64,000 nt of DNA from Chryseobacterium sp. KLBC 52 (GCF_003347605.1 NZ_QDFZ01000003.1:1-64000); one strand, 5' to 3'. Shown: positions 45,510-54,044, numbered from the stretch's first letter. A program made the numbers and translations. Notes: generated by a model not told the origin, from the letters alone.

Positions 45510-46478
45510 ATGAAAAATAAATACAGAATATTAAAAATTGTTGTCACTGTAATTATCCTGGGATTGTTACTGAGCTTCTCATTGAGGAGATTCAGCCGTG
45601 AGCAGATTACAGACAATAAGATTTCTGTAAAAATGAGCGAGAAAACTCCGGTATACTTTGTTGATGAAAAAGACATCAGGGAAATTGTAAAAAAAGAAAA
45701 TCCTTCAGGAAAAGTGGGAGATCTCAATATTCCTTCTTTGGAAAAAAAGATCAATTCACTACCGGCCGTAGACAGCGCCAATGTTTATCTGAACCTGAAC
45801 GGAAAACTCAATCTGGATATCAAGCAGAGAGTTCCTGTGTTCAGATTAAATAAAGACGGAAAAGACTTTTATGTGGATGAAAAAGGAGTTGAATTCCCGA
45901 TTTCAAGAACCTATTCACACCCATGTATGCTGGTAACCGGAAACGTGCATCCGGAAGAATATGAAAAGCTGGCAGAACTGGTAGAAAAGATAGATAAAGA
46001 TGATTTCAGTAAAAAATACTTTATCGGAATCTCAAAAAGTAAAGACAGCTATAATCTTCTGACAAGCGAAGGAAATTATAAAGTGGAAATTGGAGACCTT
46101 GATAATATTGATTTTAAAGTAAAAGGATTTAAAACGTTTGTGGAAAAATATCTGGTGTATCAGGATCCTCAGAAATACAGCATGGTTTCTGTGAAATATC
46201 AGAATCAGATTGTCACTACTTTAAACCCTTATTTTAAAGAGAATGACAGTATTTTAAAGGCAGGAAAGATGGAATTGGCAAAAGTTCCTTCCCCAACAGC
46301 CGCTAAAAAGACGGAAGCTAAACCCAACATAGCAGAGGTAAAAAAAAGCAGCTCTACTTCGGTAAAACCGAAAGAGAGTACCAAACCGAAAGGAGCAACA
46401 AAAGAAGCCAAAAAAGCGGAGAAAAAGCCACCCGTCAAGGCGCAGTCCAAGCCTAAGGCAAAAGTAAAAATAGAATAA
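45510..46478 (+). CDS. ftsQ: Division protein FtsQ
   Basis: This 322-residue bitopic membrane protein has a short cytoplasmic head, a TM helix at about 8-27 (IVVTVIILGLLLSFSL), and a POTRA-like domain (about 40-115: VYFVDEKDIREIVKKENPSGK ... VDSANVYLNLNGKLNLDIKQRVPVF). A beta domain follows up to about 245. FtsQ connects early and late division proteins. The last 60-70 residues are an unusual Lys/Ala/Pro/Ser-rich tail (VKPKESTKPKGATKEAKKAEK, and more), low-complexity and strongly basic; by topology it should be periplasmic. FtsA follows after 79 bases. Confidence 0.9.
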   Translation: MKNKYRILKIVVTVIILGLLLSFSLRRFSREQITDNKISVKMSEKTPVYFVDEKDIREIVKKENPSGKVGDLNIPSLEKKINSLPAVDSANVYLNLNGKLNLDIKQRVPVFRLNKDGKDFYVDEKGVEFPISRTYSHPCMLVTGNVHPEEYEKLAELVEKIDKDDFSKKYFIGISKSKDSYNLLTSEGNYKVEIGDLDNIDFKVKGFKTFVEKYLVYQDPQKYSMVSVKYQNQIVTTLNPYFKENDSILKAGKMELAKVPSPTAAKKTEAKPNIAEVKKSSSTSVKPKESTKPKGATKEAKKAEKKPPVKAQSKPKAKVKIE

Positions 46479-46557
46479 GTCCCTCAGGGCATGTAATACA
46501 CAAATAGGAGCCTATCCATATAGATAAAAAAGTAGAAAAAAATCAAATCGATATAAA

Positions 46558-47943
46558 ATGGAAAATCAAGAGTATTCAGTAGGTCTGGACATCGGGACAA
46601 CGAAGATAGTCGCGATTGTCGGAAGAAGGAATGCACACGGGAAAATAGAAGTTCTCGGTGTAGGAAAAGCTAAAAGTCTTGGTGTTCATAAAGGTATTGT
46701 GAATAATATTTCACAAACTATTAATTCAATCAAGGCTGCAGTATCCGAAGCACAATCCAGTGCCGGTGTTCCTATCCGCAAAGTTACGGTAGGTATTGCA
46801 GGAAAACACATCCGTTCTCTGCAGCACTCCGATTATATTATGCGTGAACATCCTGATAAATTTATTACAGACGATGACATCGAAGCATTAAAAGATCAGG
46901 TAAAAAAGCTGGTTATGCTTCCTGGAGAAGAAATTATCCACGTACTTCCTCAAGAATATAAAGTGGATTCCGAGGGGGAAATTCAGGAACCTGTCGGAAT
47001 GCACGGAAAACGTTTAGAAGCCAACTTCCACGTTGTAGTAGGGCAAATGGGCAGCATCAGAAATATTGCAAGATGCGTTCGTGAAGCCGGATTAGAAATG
47101 GAAGCCCTTACTTTAGAACCATTGGCATCTTCAGAAGCTGTCCTTACAAAAGAAGAAAAAGAAGCCGGTGTAGCCATTGTTGACATTGGTGGTGGTACAA
47201 CAGATATTGCGATCTTTAAAGACAATATCATCCGTCATACCTGTGTGATTCCATACGGAGGCGGAATTATTACCGAAGATATCAAAGAAGGTTGTTCCAT
47301 CATAGAGAAACATGCAGAACAACTGAAAGTAAAGTTTGGTTCGGCTGTTCCCGAATTAGAAAAAGACAGTACTTTTGTAACCATTCCCGGGCTTCACGGA
47401 AGACCGGACAAAGAGATTTCTTTAAAAACTTTAGCGCAGATCATCAATGCAAGAGTAGAAGAAGTTTTGGAAATGGTGAATACAGAACTGAAGGCTTATG
47501 GTGCTTTTGAACAAAAGAAAAAACTGATTGCAGGAATCGTTCTTACGGGCGGTGGTTCAAACCTGAAACACCTTCGTCAGCTGGCGAATTATACGACAGG
47601 TTTTGACAGCAGAATCGGTTTTGCGAATGAATATATCGCCAACGATAAAAATCAATATCTGAAAGGCCCTGAATTTGCTACCTCTATCGGGTTACTGATG
47701 GAGAGTTTGAAAATCAGGGATAAAAAGCAGACTATTGACGAAGTTGTAGAAGTTGTTGCAGAGCAGCCAAAACCGGAAGTTACTGCAGCACAGACAGAAA
47801 CTGTTCAACCCGTTCAGCAGGCAGCACCTGTTCAGGAACAACAGTCTTTTGAGAATGAAAGACAGGAGAACAGAAAGGCGAAGTTGACCTTTGGGCAGTC
47901 GCTTATGGAAAAAGTAAAAAAATTCTTTGAAGAAGTAGAGTAA
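46558..47943 (+). CDS. ftsA: Division protein FtsA
   Basis: This 461-residue actin-like protein tethers FtsZ to the membrane. Motifs are the phosphate-1 loop VGLDIGTTKIVAIVG, VDIGGGTTDIAIFKDN (phosphate 2) and LTGGGSNLKHLRQLA (adenosine). An SHS2-type 1C domain is in the middle. The C-terminus has a Pro/Gln-rich linker (about 405-435: EQPKPEVTAAQTETVQPVQQ) and then an amphipathic membrane helix (FGQSLMEKVKKFFEEVE). The linker is longer than in E. coli. FtsZ follows after a repeat-rich spacer of 125 bases. Confidence 0.96.
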   Translation: MENQEYSVGLDIGTTKIVAIVGRRNAHGKIEVLGVGKAKSLGVHKGIVNNISQTINSIKAAVSEAQSSAGVPIRKVTVGIAGKHIRSLQHSDYIMREHPDKFITDDDIEALKDQVKKLVMLPGEEIIHVLPQEYKVDSEGEIQEPVGMHGKRLEANFHVVVGQMGSIRNIARCVREAGLEMEALTLEPLASSEAVLTKEEKEAGVAIVDIGGGTTDIAIFKDNIIRHTCVIPYGGGIITEDIKEGCSIIEKHAEQLKVKFGSAVPELEKDSTFVTIPGLHGRPDKEISLKTLAQIINARVEEVLEMVNTELKAYGAFEQKKKLIAGIVLTGGGSNLKHLRQLANYTTGFDSRIGFANEYIANDKNQYLKGPEFATSIGLLMESLKIRDKKQTIDEVVEVVAEQPKPEVTAAQTETVQPVQQAAPVQEQQSFENERQENRKAKLTFGQSLMEKVKKFFEEVE

Positions 47944-48058
47944 ATAAATATAAATGATAAAAGATTAATGATCAATGATACCTGAAATAGATTAATATTT
48001 ATTAAATTAAAGACGAATATCATTCATCAATTATCATCTATCACTTATCAATTATTAA
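47944..48058. repeat. ATGATAAA/ATCAATTATC repeat in ftsA-ftsZ spacer
   Basis: Contains ATAAATGATAAAAGATTAATG, AATGATACC and TTCATCAATTATCATCTATC, then ACTTATCAATTATTAAAAG ahead of the ftsZ ATG. The same family is found in two other dcw spacers. Confidence 0.55.
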
Positions 48059-48068
48059 AAGTATAGTT

Positions 48069-49982
48069 ATGGAAAATATAGGTACACAAGGATTTTCATT
48101 TGATTTGCCAAAAGGAAATTCATCCATCATAAAAGTAATCGGTGTAGGGGGCGGTGGAAACAACGCTCTGAAGCACATGTACGAGAAAGGAATCCACGGA
48201 GTTGATTTCGTGATTTGTAATACAGATGCTCAGACTTTAGATAATAACCCGGTAGCCAATAAAGTTCAGTTGGGAACTTCTATCACAGAAGGTCTTGGAG
48301 CTGGTGCCGACCCTGAAGTTGGTGAGAAATCAGCCATCGAAAGTATTGAAGATATCAAGGCTGCCATGGGCCAAAACACCAAGATGGTGTTCATCACTGC
48401 CGGAATGGGCGGTGGTACAGGTACCGGAGCCGCTCCTGTCATTGCTAAAGTAGCGAAAGACATGGGAATTCTTACTGTAGGTATTGTTACCGTTCCTTTC
48501 AGCTTTGAAGGGAAAAGAAGGTTGGAACAGGCAGAAAACGGTCTGGATAAATTAAGAAATAATGTTGACTCGCTTATTGTGATCAACAATGATAAACTAA
48601 GACAGCAATTCGGAAACCTTGGATTCAAGCAGGGATTCTCAAAAGCCGATGAAGTGTTAACCAATGCTGCAAAAGGGATGGCAGAAGTTATTACAGGTTA
48701 CTTTGATGTAAACATTGACTTTAGAGATGCTAAATCTGTACTTCAGAATTCCGGTACAGCATTGATGTCTACAGGAACGGCTTCAGGTGAAAATAAAGCT
48801 GAAGAAGCGGTAAGAAAAGCCCTTGATTCCCCGTTATTGAATGATAACAAGATTACTGGTGCTAAAAACGTATTGTTATTGATCAGAAGTGGTGCTGAAG
48901 AAGTTACCATGGATGAAATCGGTATCATCATGGACCACATCCAGAAAGAAGCAGGAAATACTGCGGATATCATTTTCGGGGTGGGTGCAGATGAAGAATT
49001 AGGAGATGCAGTAAGCGTTCTTGTGATTGCAACAGGATTCTCTAATGATAATAAGAAGTTTGCAGGGCCTACTGAGAAAATCAGAATCAGTCTTAACGAC
49101 AGTTTTGAAGCTCCTAAAAACTCTCCTTTCAAAACAAGAGAAGAAAGAGAATCGGCGCCGGAAGTAACCCATGATTTTGGAGGAAAAAACCTTTTCAGAC
49201 TAGATGACGAAGACCACGAAACTTCGTTCAATGTGACGTCTGTTGAAAAAAAAATGATTATTGAAGAAGAACAGCCAAGAACTGAAATAAAATTCTTTGA
49301 TAAAGAGGAAGATACGGTAAATACTCCGGAACAAAGCTGGAGAAATGAAGAAGAAGGAGAAGAAGAATATAGCTTATTAGCTATTGATGAAGAACATGAT
49401 GATCCTAACGATCTTGAAATCCAGTCTTTCTCATTTGATTTTGAAAATAAAAAAGAGGAGCCACAATCCGGAACTCCATTCAACAATTCGTTTTCTAATG
49501 AAAAACCTGTTGAATTCAGTTTCTTTGTAAACGAGCCGATCAGAAACGAGCCTAATACGGATTTCGGACAGCCAAAAGCAGAATTTAACACGCCTACCAA
49601 TGCTGCGGTAGCCGAACCTGCTCAAAAGATTGAAACGTTCTACCAGAAGCAGGAAGAGCCAAAGGCTGAAACAAGATCAACTTTTGAAAACAGAACAGAA
49701 ATTGAAACTCCGAAAACTGAAGAATCAGAATTCACTTTCGTGAATAAAACGATTGATCAGGACAGAGTAATTGAAAGAAGAAATAAATTAAAAGAATTCA
49801 ACTCCCGTTACCAGAATTTTGACAGCACAAGTGAATTCGAATCTATTCCTGCTTTTAAAAGAAAAAATATTTCGATCGACGGAAACAATGCATCAGACCA
49901 GAATATCAACACTTACCTGTCTGATAACAATGGATCCATGCAGATCAGAGAAAACAGATTTTTAAATAAAGACGTAGATTAA
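48069..49982 (+). CDS. ftsZ: Cell division GTPase FtsZ
   Basis: This 637-residue tubulin homolog forms the Z ring. The GTPase domain (about 1-330) has IGVGGGGNNALKHM, the tubulin signature GGGTGTGAAPVIA, VNIDFRDAKSVL (T7 loop), and DEELGDAVSVLVIATGF. A very long acidic linker (about 335-590) follows, rich in Glu, Asn, Phe and Pro. A conserved C-terminal-peptide-like segment ESIPAFKRKN (I593-K599 core) resembles the FtsA-binding IPAFLRKQ of E. coli FtsZ. A further 38-residue tail ends in NKDVD. The protein is about 250 residues longer than E. coli FtsZ. Confidence 0.97.
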   Translation: MENIGTQGFSFDLPKGNSSIIKVIGVGGGGNNALKHMYEKGIHGVDFVICNTDAQTLDNNPVANKVQLGTSITEGLGAGADPEVGEKSAIESIEDIKAAMGQNTKMVFITAGMGGGTGTGAAPVIAKVAKDMGILTVGIVTVPFSFEGKRRLEQAENGLDKLRNNVDSLIVINNDKLRQQFGNLGFKQGFSKADEVLTNAAKGMAEVITGYFDVNIDFRDAKSVLQNSGTALMSTGTASGENKAEEAVRKALDSPLLNDNKITGAKNVLLLIRSGAEEVTMDEIGIIMDHIQKEAGNTADIIFGVGADEELGDAVSVLVIATGFSNDNKKFAGPTEKIRISLNDSFEAPKNSPFKTREERESAPEVTHDFGGKNLFRLDDEDHETSFNVTSVEKKMIIEEEQPRTEIKFFDKEEDTVNTPEQSWRNEEEGEEEYSLLAIDEEHDDPNDLEIQSFSFDFENKKEEPQSGTPFNNSFSNEKPVEFSFFVNEPIRNEPNTDFGQPKAEFNTPTNAAVAEPAQKIETFYQKQEEPKAETRSTFENRTEIETPKTEESEFTFVNKTIDQDRVIERRNKLKEFNSRYQNFDSTSEFESIPAFKRKNISIDGNNASDQNINTYLSDNNGSMQIRENRFLNKDVD

Positions 49983-50062
49983 ATGCTATTGGCAATTGGC
50001 TATTAGCAAATGGCTCTCGGGCCCTATTAAAGCTATTAGCCAACTGCCAGAAGCCAAAAGCA
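49983..50062. repeat. GCTATTGGCAATTGGC repeat in ftsZ-yqeY spacer
   Basis: The spacer consists of near-repeats (GCTATTGGCAATTGGC, CTATTAGCAAATGGC, GCTATTAGCCAACTGCC). They are of the same family as 40883-40918 before ftsW. Confidence 0.5.
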
Positions 50063-50069
50063 TATAAAC

Positions 50070-50516
50070 ATGAGTTTAGAAAATACCATAAACGAAGCTA
50101 TAAAAACAGCAATGAGAGCCAAAGACAAAGTGGCTTTGGATTCTCTGCGTGCTGTAAAATCTCAGATATTACTGCTTAAAACGGAAGCCATCGGAGCTGA
50201 AGTAACGGCAGAACAGGAAATTGCTATTCTTCAGAGAATGGTAAAACAACGTAAGGATTCTTACGACCAGTTTACTGCACAGGGAAGAAATGATCTTGCA
50301 GAAGTAGAAGACGCTCAAATGAAAGTTATTGAGCAGTTTTTACCTAAACAGCTTTCTGCTGAAGAATTAGAAACAGAAATTAAAAATATTATTTCTGAAA
50401 CCGGAGCTGAATCTGTTAAAGATTTAGGGAAGGTAATGGGAGTGGCATCAAAAGCATTAGCCGGAAAATCAGACGGAAAAAGTATTTCCGAGATGGCTAA
50501 AAAGCTCCTTTCTTAA
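50070..50516 (+). CDS. GatB/YqeY domain protein
   Basis: This 148-residue cytoplasmic protein is all helical and matches the stand-alone YqeY family, related to the tail domain of GatB (tRNA amidotransferase). Typical stretches are AIKTAMRAKDKVALDSLRAVKSQI, AILQRMVKQRKDSYDQF and GVASKALAGKSDGKSISEMAKKLL. The family may bind tRNA but its exact function is not known. It lies after ftsZ and closes the cluster, with a terminator about 100 bases past its stop. Confidence 0.9.
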   Translation: MSLENTINEAIKTAMRAKDKVALDSLRAVKSQILLLKTEAIGAEVTAEQEIAILQRMVKQRKDSYDQFTAQGRNDLAEVEDAQMKVIEQFLPKQLSAEELETEIKNIISETGAESVKDLGKVMGVASKALAGKSDGKSISEMAKKLLS

Positions 50517-50614
50517 TGGTGATATGCGTTTAAACTTATATTTATTTCAAAGTTTAAAAACGCTTCTCACTCCATAACTATAGGATATACAACCTTTGCA
50601 TATCGATTTGATTA

Positions 50615-50653
50615 GAAGCCCGGAACTGTTCAGTTCCGGGCTTCACTTTCTTT
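50615..50653 (+). terminator. Terminator after the YqeY gene
   Basis: GAAGCCCGGAACTG (50615-50628) pairs perfectly with CAGTTCCGGGCTTC (50631-50644), a 14-bp stem with a very short loop, followed by ACTTTCTTT. The rest of the 452-base spacer (50517-50968) shows nothing gene-like apart from the promoter at 50917-50947. Confidence 0.82.
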
Positions 50654-50916
50654 GGATATTAAAGTTTGTTAATCAGTTTGATTCTAAACTGAAAAAGAAT
50701 TAAGCTACTACCATATTTCAGAGAGTATTTAAGTGATTGATTGCTTGAGGGAAAGCTTCAAATGTTTTTTTCACGGTCGTTTGTTTTTCAGAATCATTTC
50801 AAATTTAATAATAATATTTCATTATTCCTAGTGTTAATTCACTTTTTTTAGAATATTATTACAATATTAATACTTGGTTAATTTTATATGACTAATCAAT
50901 TGATAGTTTTTATATA

Positions 50917-50947
50917 TTGAACAAACGCAAAGAATTGCTTAACTTTG
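50917..50947 (+). promoter_or_regulatory. Promoter of the bacilliredoxin gene
   Basis: TTG (50917-50919) and TAACTTTG (50940-50947) match the Bacteroidota -33/-7 consensus with a 20-base spacer. The ATG follows at 50969. Confidence 0.7.
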
Positions 50948-50968
50948 TAGGGATAAAAAACAAAATAT

Positions 50969-51379
50969 ATGTATCCAACAGATTTAGTAATGCCAATGAA
51001 GGCAGAGCTTACAGATAAAGGTTTCCAGGATTTAACAACTCCTACTCAGGTAGAAGATGCTTTGAAGCAGTCCGGAACTACATTATTGGTCATCAACTCT
51101 GTATGTGGTTGTGCTGCAGGTGCTGCAAGACCAGGAGTAGTATACTCTTTGACAGGAGACAAAAAACCAGATCATTTAACAACTGTATTTGCAGGATTTG
51201 ATACTGAGGCAGTGGTAGAAGCAAGAAAACACCTTGCTCCATTCCCTCCAAGTTCTCCATGTGTAGCACTTTTCAAAGATGGTGAATTGGTTCACATGCT
51301 GGAAAGACACCACATCGAAGGAAACCCTGCAGGAGCTATCGCAGCCAACCTTCAGGCAGCATACGACGAATATTGCTAA
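50969..51379 (+). CDS. BrxA/BrxB (YphP) family bacilliredoxin
   Basis: This 136-residue cytoplasmic thioredoxin-fold protein has the active-site motif C-G-C in NSVCGCAAGAARPG (about residues 47-49). A later block is FPPSSPCVALFKDGELVHMLERHHIEG. Family members remove bacillithiol from S-bacillithiolated proteins, reversing the modification under oxidative stress. Whether this organism makes bacillithiol is not visible here. The gene is single, with its own promoter and a strong terminator. Confidence 0.93.
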   Translation: MYPTDLVMPMKAELTDKGFQDLTTPTQVEDALKQSGTTLLVINSVCGCAAGAARPGVVYSLTGDKKPDHLTTVFAGFDTEAVVEARKHLAPFPPSSPCVALFKDGELVHMLERHHIEGNPAGAIAANLQAAYDEYC

Positions 51380-51399
51380 GAAGCAATCAGATAAATATC

Positions 51400-51430
51400 A
51401 AACCGTTACAAATTTTGTAACGGTTTTTTT
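51400..51430 (+). terminator. Terminator after bacilliredoxin gene
   Basis: AAACCGTTACAAA (51400-51412) and TTTGTAACGGTTT (51414-51426) form a 13-bp stem, and a T run follows (51424-51430). Confidence 0.9.
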
Positions 51431-51471
51431 ATTTATTCACGTAAAAAATTTTCTGAAAATTCAAATATCAT

Positions 51472-51479
51472 TATATTTG
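51472..51479 (+). promoter_or_regulatory. -7 box of the GH3 gene
   Basis: TATATTTG is an exact TAnnTTTG match, ending six bases before the GH3 ATG at 51485, so transcription may begin at or near the start codon (leaderless). A -33 TTTG is not clear. Confidence 0.5.
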
Positions 51480-51484
51480 TTGAA

Positions 51485-52999
51485 ATGGCAACCAAAGCAC
51501 TTTTCAATACCGTAGTCAACTGGTTTATCCGTCAAAGGATTGACCAGATACAGAATTTTATGGACCATCCTATTGAAACCCAGAAAGGTATACTCTTTTC
51601 TCAGCTGTTTCATGCGGAGGACACAGAATATGGCAAACTATACGGATTCAATTCTATTTCGAGTTATCAGGATTTTAAAAACAAAGTTCCTATTGTTACC
51701 TATGAAGAAATGGAACCTTTTATTGAAAAAGCAAGACAGGGATACAAAGATGTAAGCTGGCCGGGCCTTATTAAACATTTTGCCAAATCATCGGGTACCA
51801 CGAATGCTAAAAGCAAATTCATTCCGATCTCTGCCGAAAGCCTTGAATACTGCCATATGAAAGCCGGAAAAGACATGGTTTCCATTTATGCCAACAACCA
51901 TCCCGAAAATCAGCTTTTTAATTATAAAAATCTACGCCTAGGCGGCAGTTCTGAGCTTTATGCTGATTTTAATACAAAATTTGGCGATTTATCTGCTATT
52001 TTAATAGATAACCTTCCTTTTTGGGTAGAAATTACCACCACTCCGAGTAAGAAAGTTTCTTTGATGGGAGAATGGGAAAGTAAGCTGAAAGCAATCACCT
52101 CCGAAGTAAAAAACGAAGATGTAGGAAGTATCCTTGGAGTACCAAGCTGGATGATGGTTCTTCTTCAAAGGGTGTTAAAGGAAACTCATGTAGAAAGTAT
52201 TTCTGAGCTGTGGCCTAATTTAGAGGTGTTTTTTCATGGTGGAATCAGCTTTAAGCCCTACAGGGAGCAATTCAGACAGATCATCGGAAAAAACATCAAT
52301 TACTACGAAATTTACAATGCTTCTGAAGGCTTCTTCGGTATTCAGGACAGATCAGACAGTGATGAGATGCTGCTGATGCTGGATTATGGAATATTTTATG
52401 AGTTTATCCCTATGGATCAGTTCCATTTTTCAAATCCTAAAGTCGTCAGTCTGGAAGATGTGGAAGTAGGGAAAAACTACGCAATGGTGATCACCACCAA
52501 TGGAGGCCTTTGGAGATACCTGATTGGCGATACCGTTGTCTTTACTTCGATCAATCCTTTCAGAATAAAAATAACCGGAAGAACAAAGCATTATATCAAT
52601 GCTTTTGGGGAAGAACTCATGATCACCAATGTTGAATCTGCGCTCTCAAAAGCTTGTGAAGCCACCGGTGCACACATCACGGATTTTACAGGAGCTCCTG
52701 TATTTATGAAGGGAAATGAAGGAGGTGCCCACGAATGGATCTTTGAATTCAGTCAGCATCCCGATAATCTGGATCACTTTATTGATGCTTTTGATACGCA
52801 TTTAAAGACCATCAATTCGGACTATGAGGCGAAAAGATACAATAATATGACTCTTAAAAGACCAATTGTACATATTGCCAAAGAAAATCTGTTCTATCAC
52901 TGGCTGGAAGCTAAAGGAAAGCTAGGCGGACAAAATAAAGTACCAAGGTTAAGCAATGACAGAGAATATATTGATCCATTGCTGGAAATGAATAAATAA
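51485..52999 (+). CDS. GH3-family acyl-adenylating protein
   Basis: This 504-residue protein matches the GH3 (auxin-responsive-promoter) family. In plants it forms acyl-adenylates and amide conjugates of hormones. Bacterial members, common in Bacteroidota, have no settled function. Signatures are the early KVPIVTYEEMEPFIEK and FAKSSGTTNAKSKFIP (phosphate-binding loop of ANL-type enzymes), YNASEGFFGIQD, LWRYLIGDTV and KITGRTKHYINAFGEELMI. It is cytoplasmic. It is not in an operon and no amino-acid or hormone gene is nearby. Family certain, substrate unknown. Confidence 0.88.
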   Translation: MATKALFNTVVNWFIRQRIDQIQNFMDHPIETQKGILFSQLFHAEDTEYGKLYGFNSISSYQDFKNKVPIVTYEEMEPFIEKARQGYKDVSWPGLIKHFAKSSGTTNAKSKFIPISAESLEYCHMKAGKDMVSIYANNHPENQLFNYKNLRLGGSSELYADFNTKFGDLSAILIDNLPFWVEITTTPSKKVSLMGEWESKLKAITSEVKNEDVGSILGVPSWMMVLLQRVLKETHVESISELWPNLEVFFHGGISFKPYREQFRQIIGKNINYYEIYNASEGFFGIQDRSDSDEMLLMLDYGIFYEFIPMDQFHFSNPKVVSLEDVEVGKNYAMVITTNGGLWRYLIGDTVVFTSINPFRIKITGRTKHYINAFGEELMITNVESALSKACEATGAHITDFTGAPVFMKGNEGGAHEWIFEFSQHPDNLDHFIDAFDTHLKTINSDYEAKRYNNMTLKRPIVHIAKENLFYHWLEAKGKLGGQNKVPRLSNDREYIDPLLEMNK

Positions 53000-53008
53000 A
53001 GCTTTTTT

Positions 53009-53178
53009 AAACGCAAAGAATTAGTAACTCGAATGTTTATTTAAGGAGCCCAAAAATATGGCAGCTTCGCCGCTTATGAAGCGTAATGGCTATGCATACG
53101 CTTCCTTAGAACTAATCTATTGATTCAAGCTTTGCTCCCTCGAATGATTACGGTATCAAAATAGAAACTTTGCGTTAA
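53009..53178. repeat. Inverted-repeat-ended intergenic element
   Basis: The ends AAACGCAAAG (53009-53018) and CTTTGCGTTAA (53168-53178) are inverted copies. Inside is a hairpin GAAGCGTA...TACGCTTC (about 53079-53106). The end words match the insertion repeats in the dcw cluster (GCATTGCGTTAAA) and the edge words at 63427-63657. No open reading frame fills it. Confidence 0.55.
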
Positions 53179-53199
53179 AAAAATCTATTCACTGATAAT

Positions 53200-53240
53200 A
53201 AATAAAAAAGCCGCAATTCTATAGAACTACGGCTTTTCTT
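53200..53240 (-). terminator. Terminator of the Lys-rich lipoprotein gene
   Basis: AAAAGCCG (53206-53213) and CGGCTTTT (53230-53237) pair around a weakly self-complementary loop. On the minus strand a TTTTTTATTTATT run follows. Confidence 0.8.
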
Positions 53241-53242
53241 AT

Positions 53243-53653
53243 TTATTTGCTTAAATCTTCTTTTACTTTTTTCGCGGCTTCTTCTACTTTAGAAGCTCCT
53301 TTTTTCGCGGCTTCTTTTGCATCCTGCCCTACTTTGTTGGCTTCAGTTTTGATATCCTGTCCTGCTTTGTTAAGATCTTGTTTTGTCTTATCTGCAGTGG
53401 CATCAATTTTATCTTTTGCCTTCTGAGCAGCGGCATCAATCTTATTGCCTGCCTCATCTACTTTAGCCTTAACGTCTTCTTTTGCATTGTTGATTTTTGC
53501 AGTATCCACAACGTTCGGTGTTTCGGTAGTGGTAGTTGTGGTAGTGGTAGTAGACCCGTCAGGATTTTCTACCTGTTCTGTTTTGGTGGTTGATTTTGTA
53601 CATGCTACCGTGAATACTGAGATCACCAGTGCAGCTAAAATTTGTTTTTTCAT
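53243..53653 (-). CDS. LEA-like Lys/Ala-rich lipoprotein
   Basis: This 136-residue lipoprotein has a lipobox FTVAC (Cys about 18). A run of nine consecutive threonines follows (about residues 35-43), encoded by ACC/ACT triplets, and then a long stretch of heptad/undecad-like amphipathic helices: KAKVDEAGNKIDAAAQKAKDK and similar. This resembles LEA-type or apolipoprotein-like helical proteins that coat membranes or protect against stress; that is an inference. It is expected on the periplasmic or outer-membrane face. It lies at the end of the mutL-rhomboid-EEP run, 28 bases after the upstream lipoprotein. Confidence 0.7.
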   Translation of the reverse strand: MKKQILAALVISVFTVACTKSTTKTEQVENPDGSTTTTTTTTTETPNVVDTAKINNAKEDVKAKVDEAGNKIDAAAQKAKDKIDATADKTKQDLNKAGQDIKTEANKVGQDAKEAAKKGASKVEEAAKKVKEDLSK

Positions 53654-53681
53654 ATTGTTTATTTTTTAATGGAATTTGGAT

Positions 53682-54044
53682 TTATTCTGTTTTGGTTTCC
53701 GGTGTTGCCGGCTTTTCTGTTGCCTTCAGTTTCTTTTCAGCTTCTGCTTTTCTCTTTTCCTCTTCCTGTTTTGCTTTACTTTCCTTTTCAAGCTCTGCTT
53801 TAATCTTGCTTTCTTCCTCCTGCAGCTTTTTAGCCTGTTTTACAGAATCAAGATACTGAGGAGAAGACATTCTTATTTTACGAGCGATATCCACTGAAAC
53901 AGCACCTGTAGAAAAGGAGTCGACAGCCGTTGTATCATAACGTACTCTCACTTCCTGTTCAGCCCCAAAACCAGGAGATTCTTTCTTGGAACAAGCCATA
54001 AAAAGAATGGTAAAAATAAAAGTTGCAGCCAGTAAATTTTTCAT
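53682..54044 (-). CDS. Small coiled-coil lipoprotein
   Basis: This 120-residue protein has a lipobox (FILFMAC, wording FTILFMACSKK, Cys about 18). The body is highly charged, with a likely coiled coil (QAKKLQEEESKIKAELEKES and following Glu/Lys repeats) and a Pro/Thr tail. No domain is recognised. It begins four bases after the EEP protein stop, so it is co-transcribed with it. It pairs with the Lys-rich lipoprotein downstream. Confidence 0.65.
   Translation of the reverse strand: MKNLLAATFIFTILFMACSKKESPGFGAEQEVRVRYDTTAVDSFSTGAVSVDIARKIRMSSPQYLDSVKQAKKLQEEESKIKAELEKESKAKQEEEKRKAEAEKKLKATEKPATPETKTE

Noticed and set aside
48743-49600. 285-residue open frame on the minus strand inside ftsZ
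   Set aside because: It is antisense to the well-supported ftsZ gene and has Ser/Leu-rich shadow composition with no domain.
53445-53897. Plus-strand frames over the two lipoproteins
   Set aside because: Antisense to Lys/Glu- and Thr-rich coding sequence, which produces Phe/Ser/Val-rich shadows.
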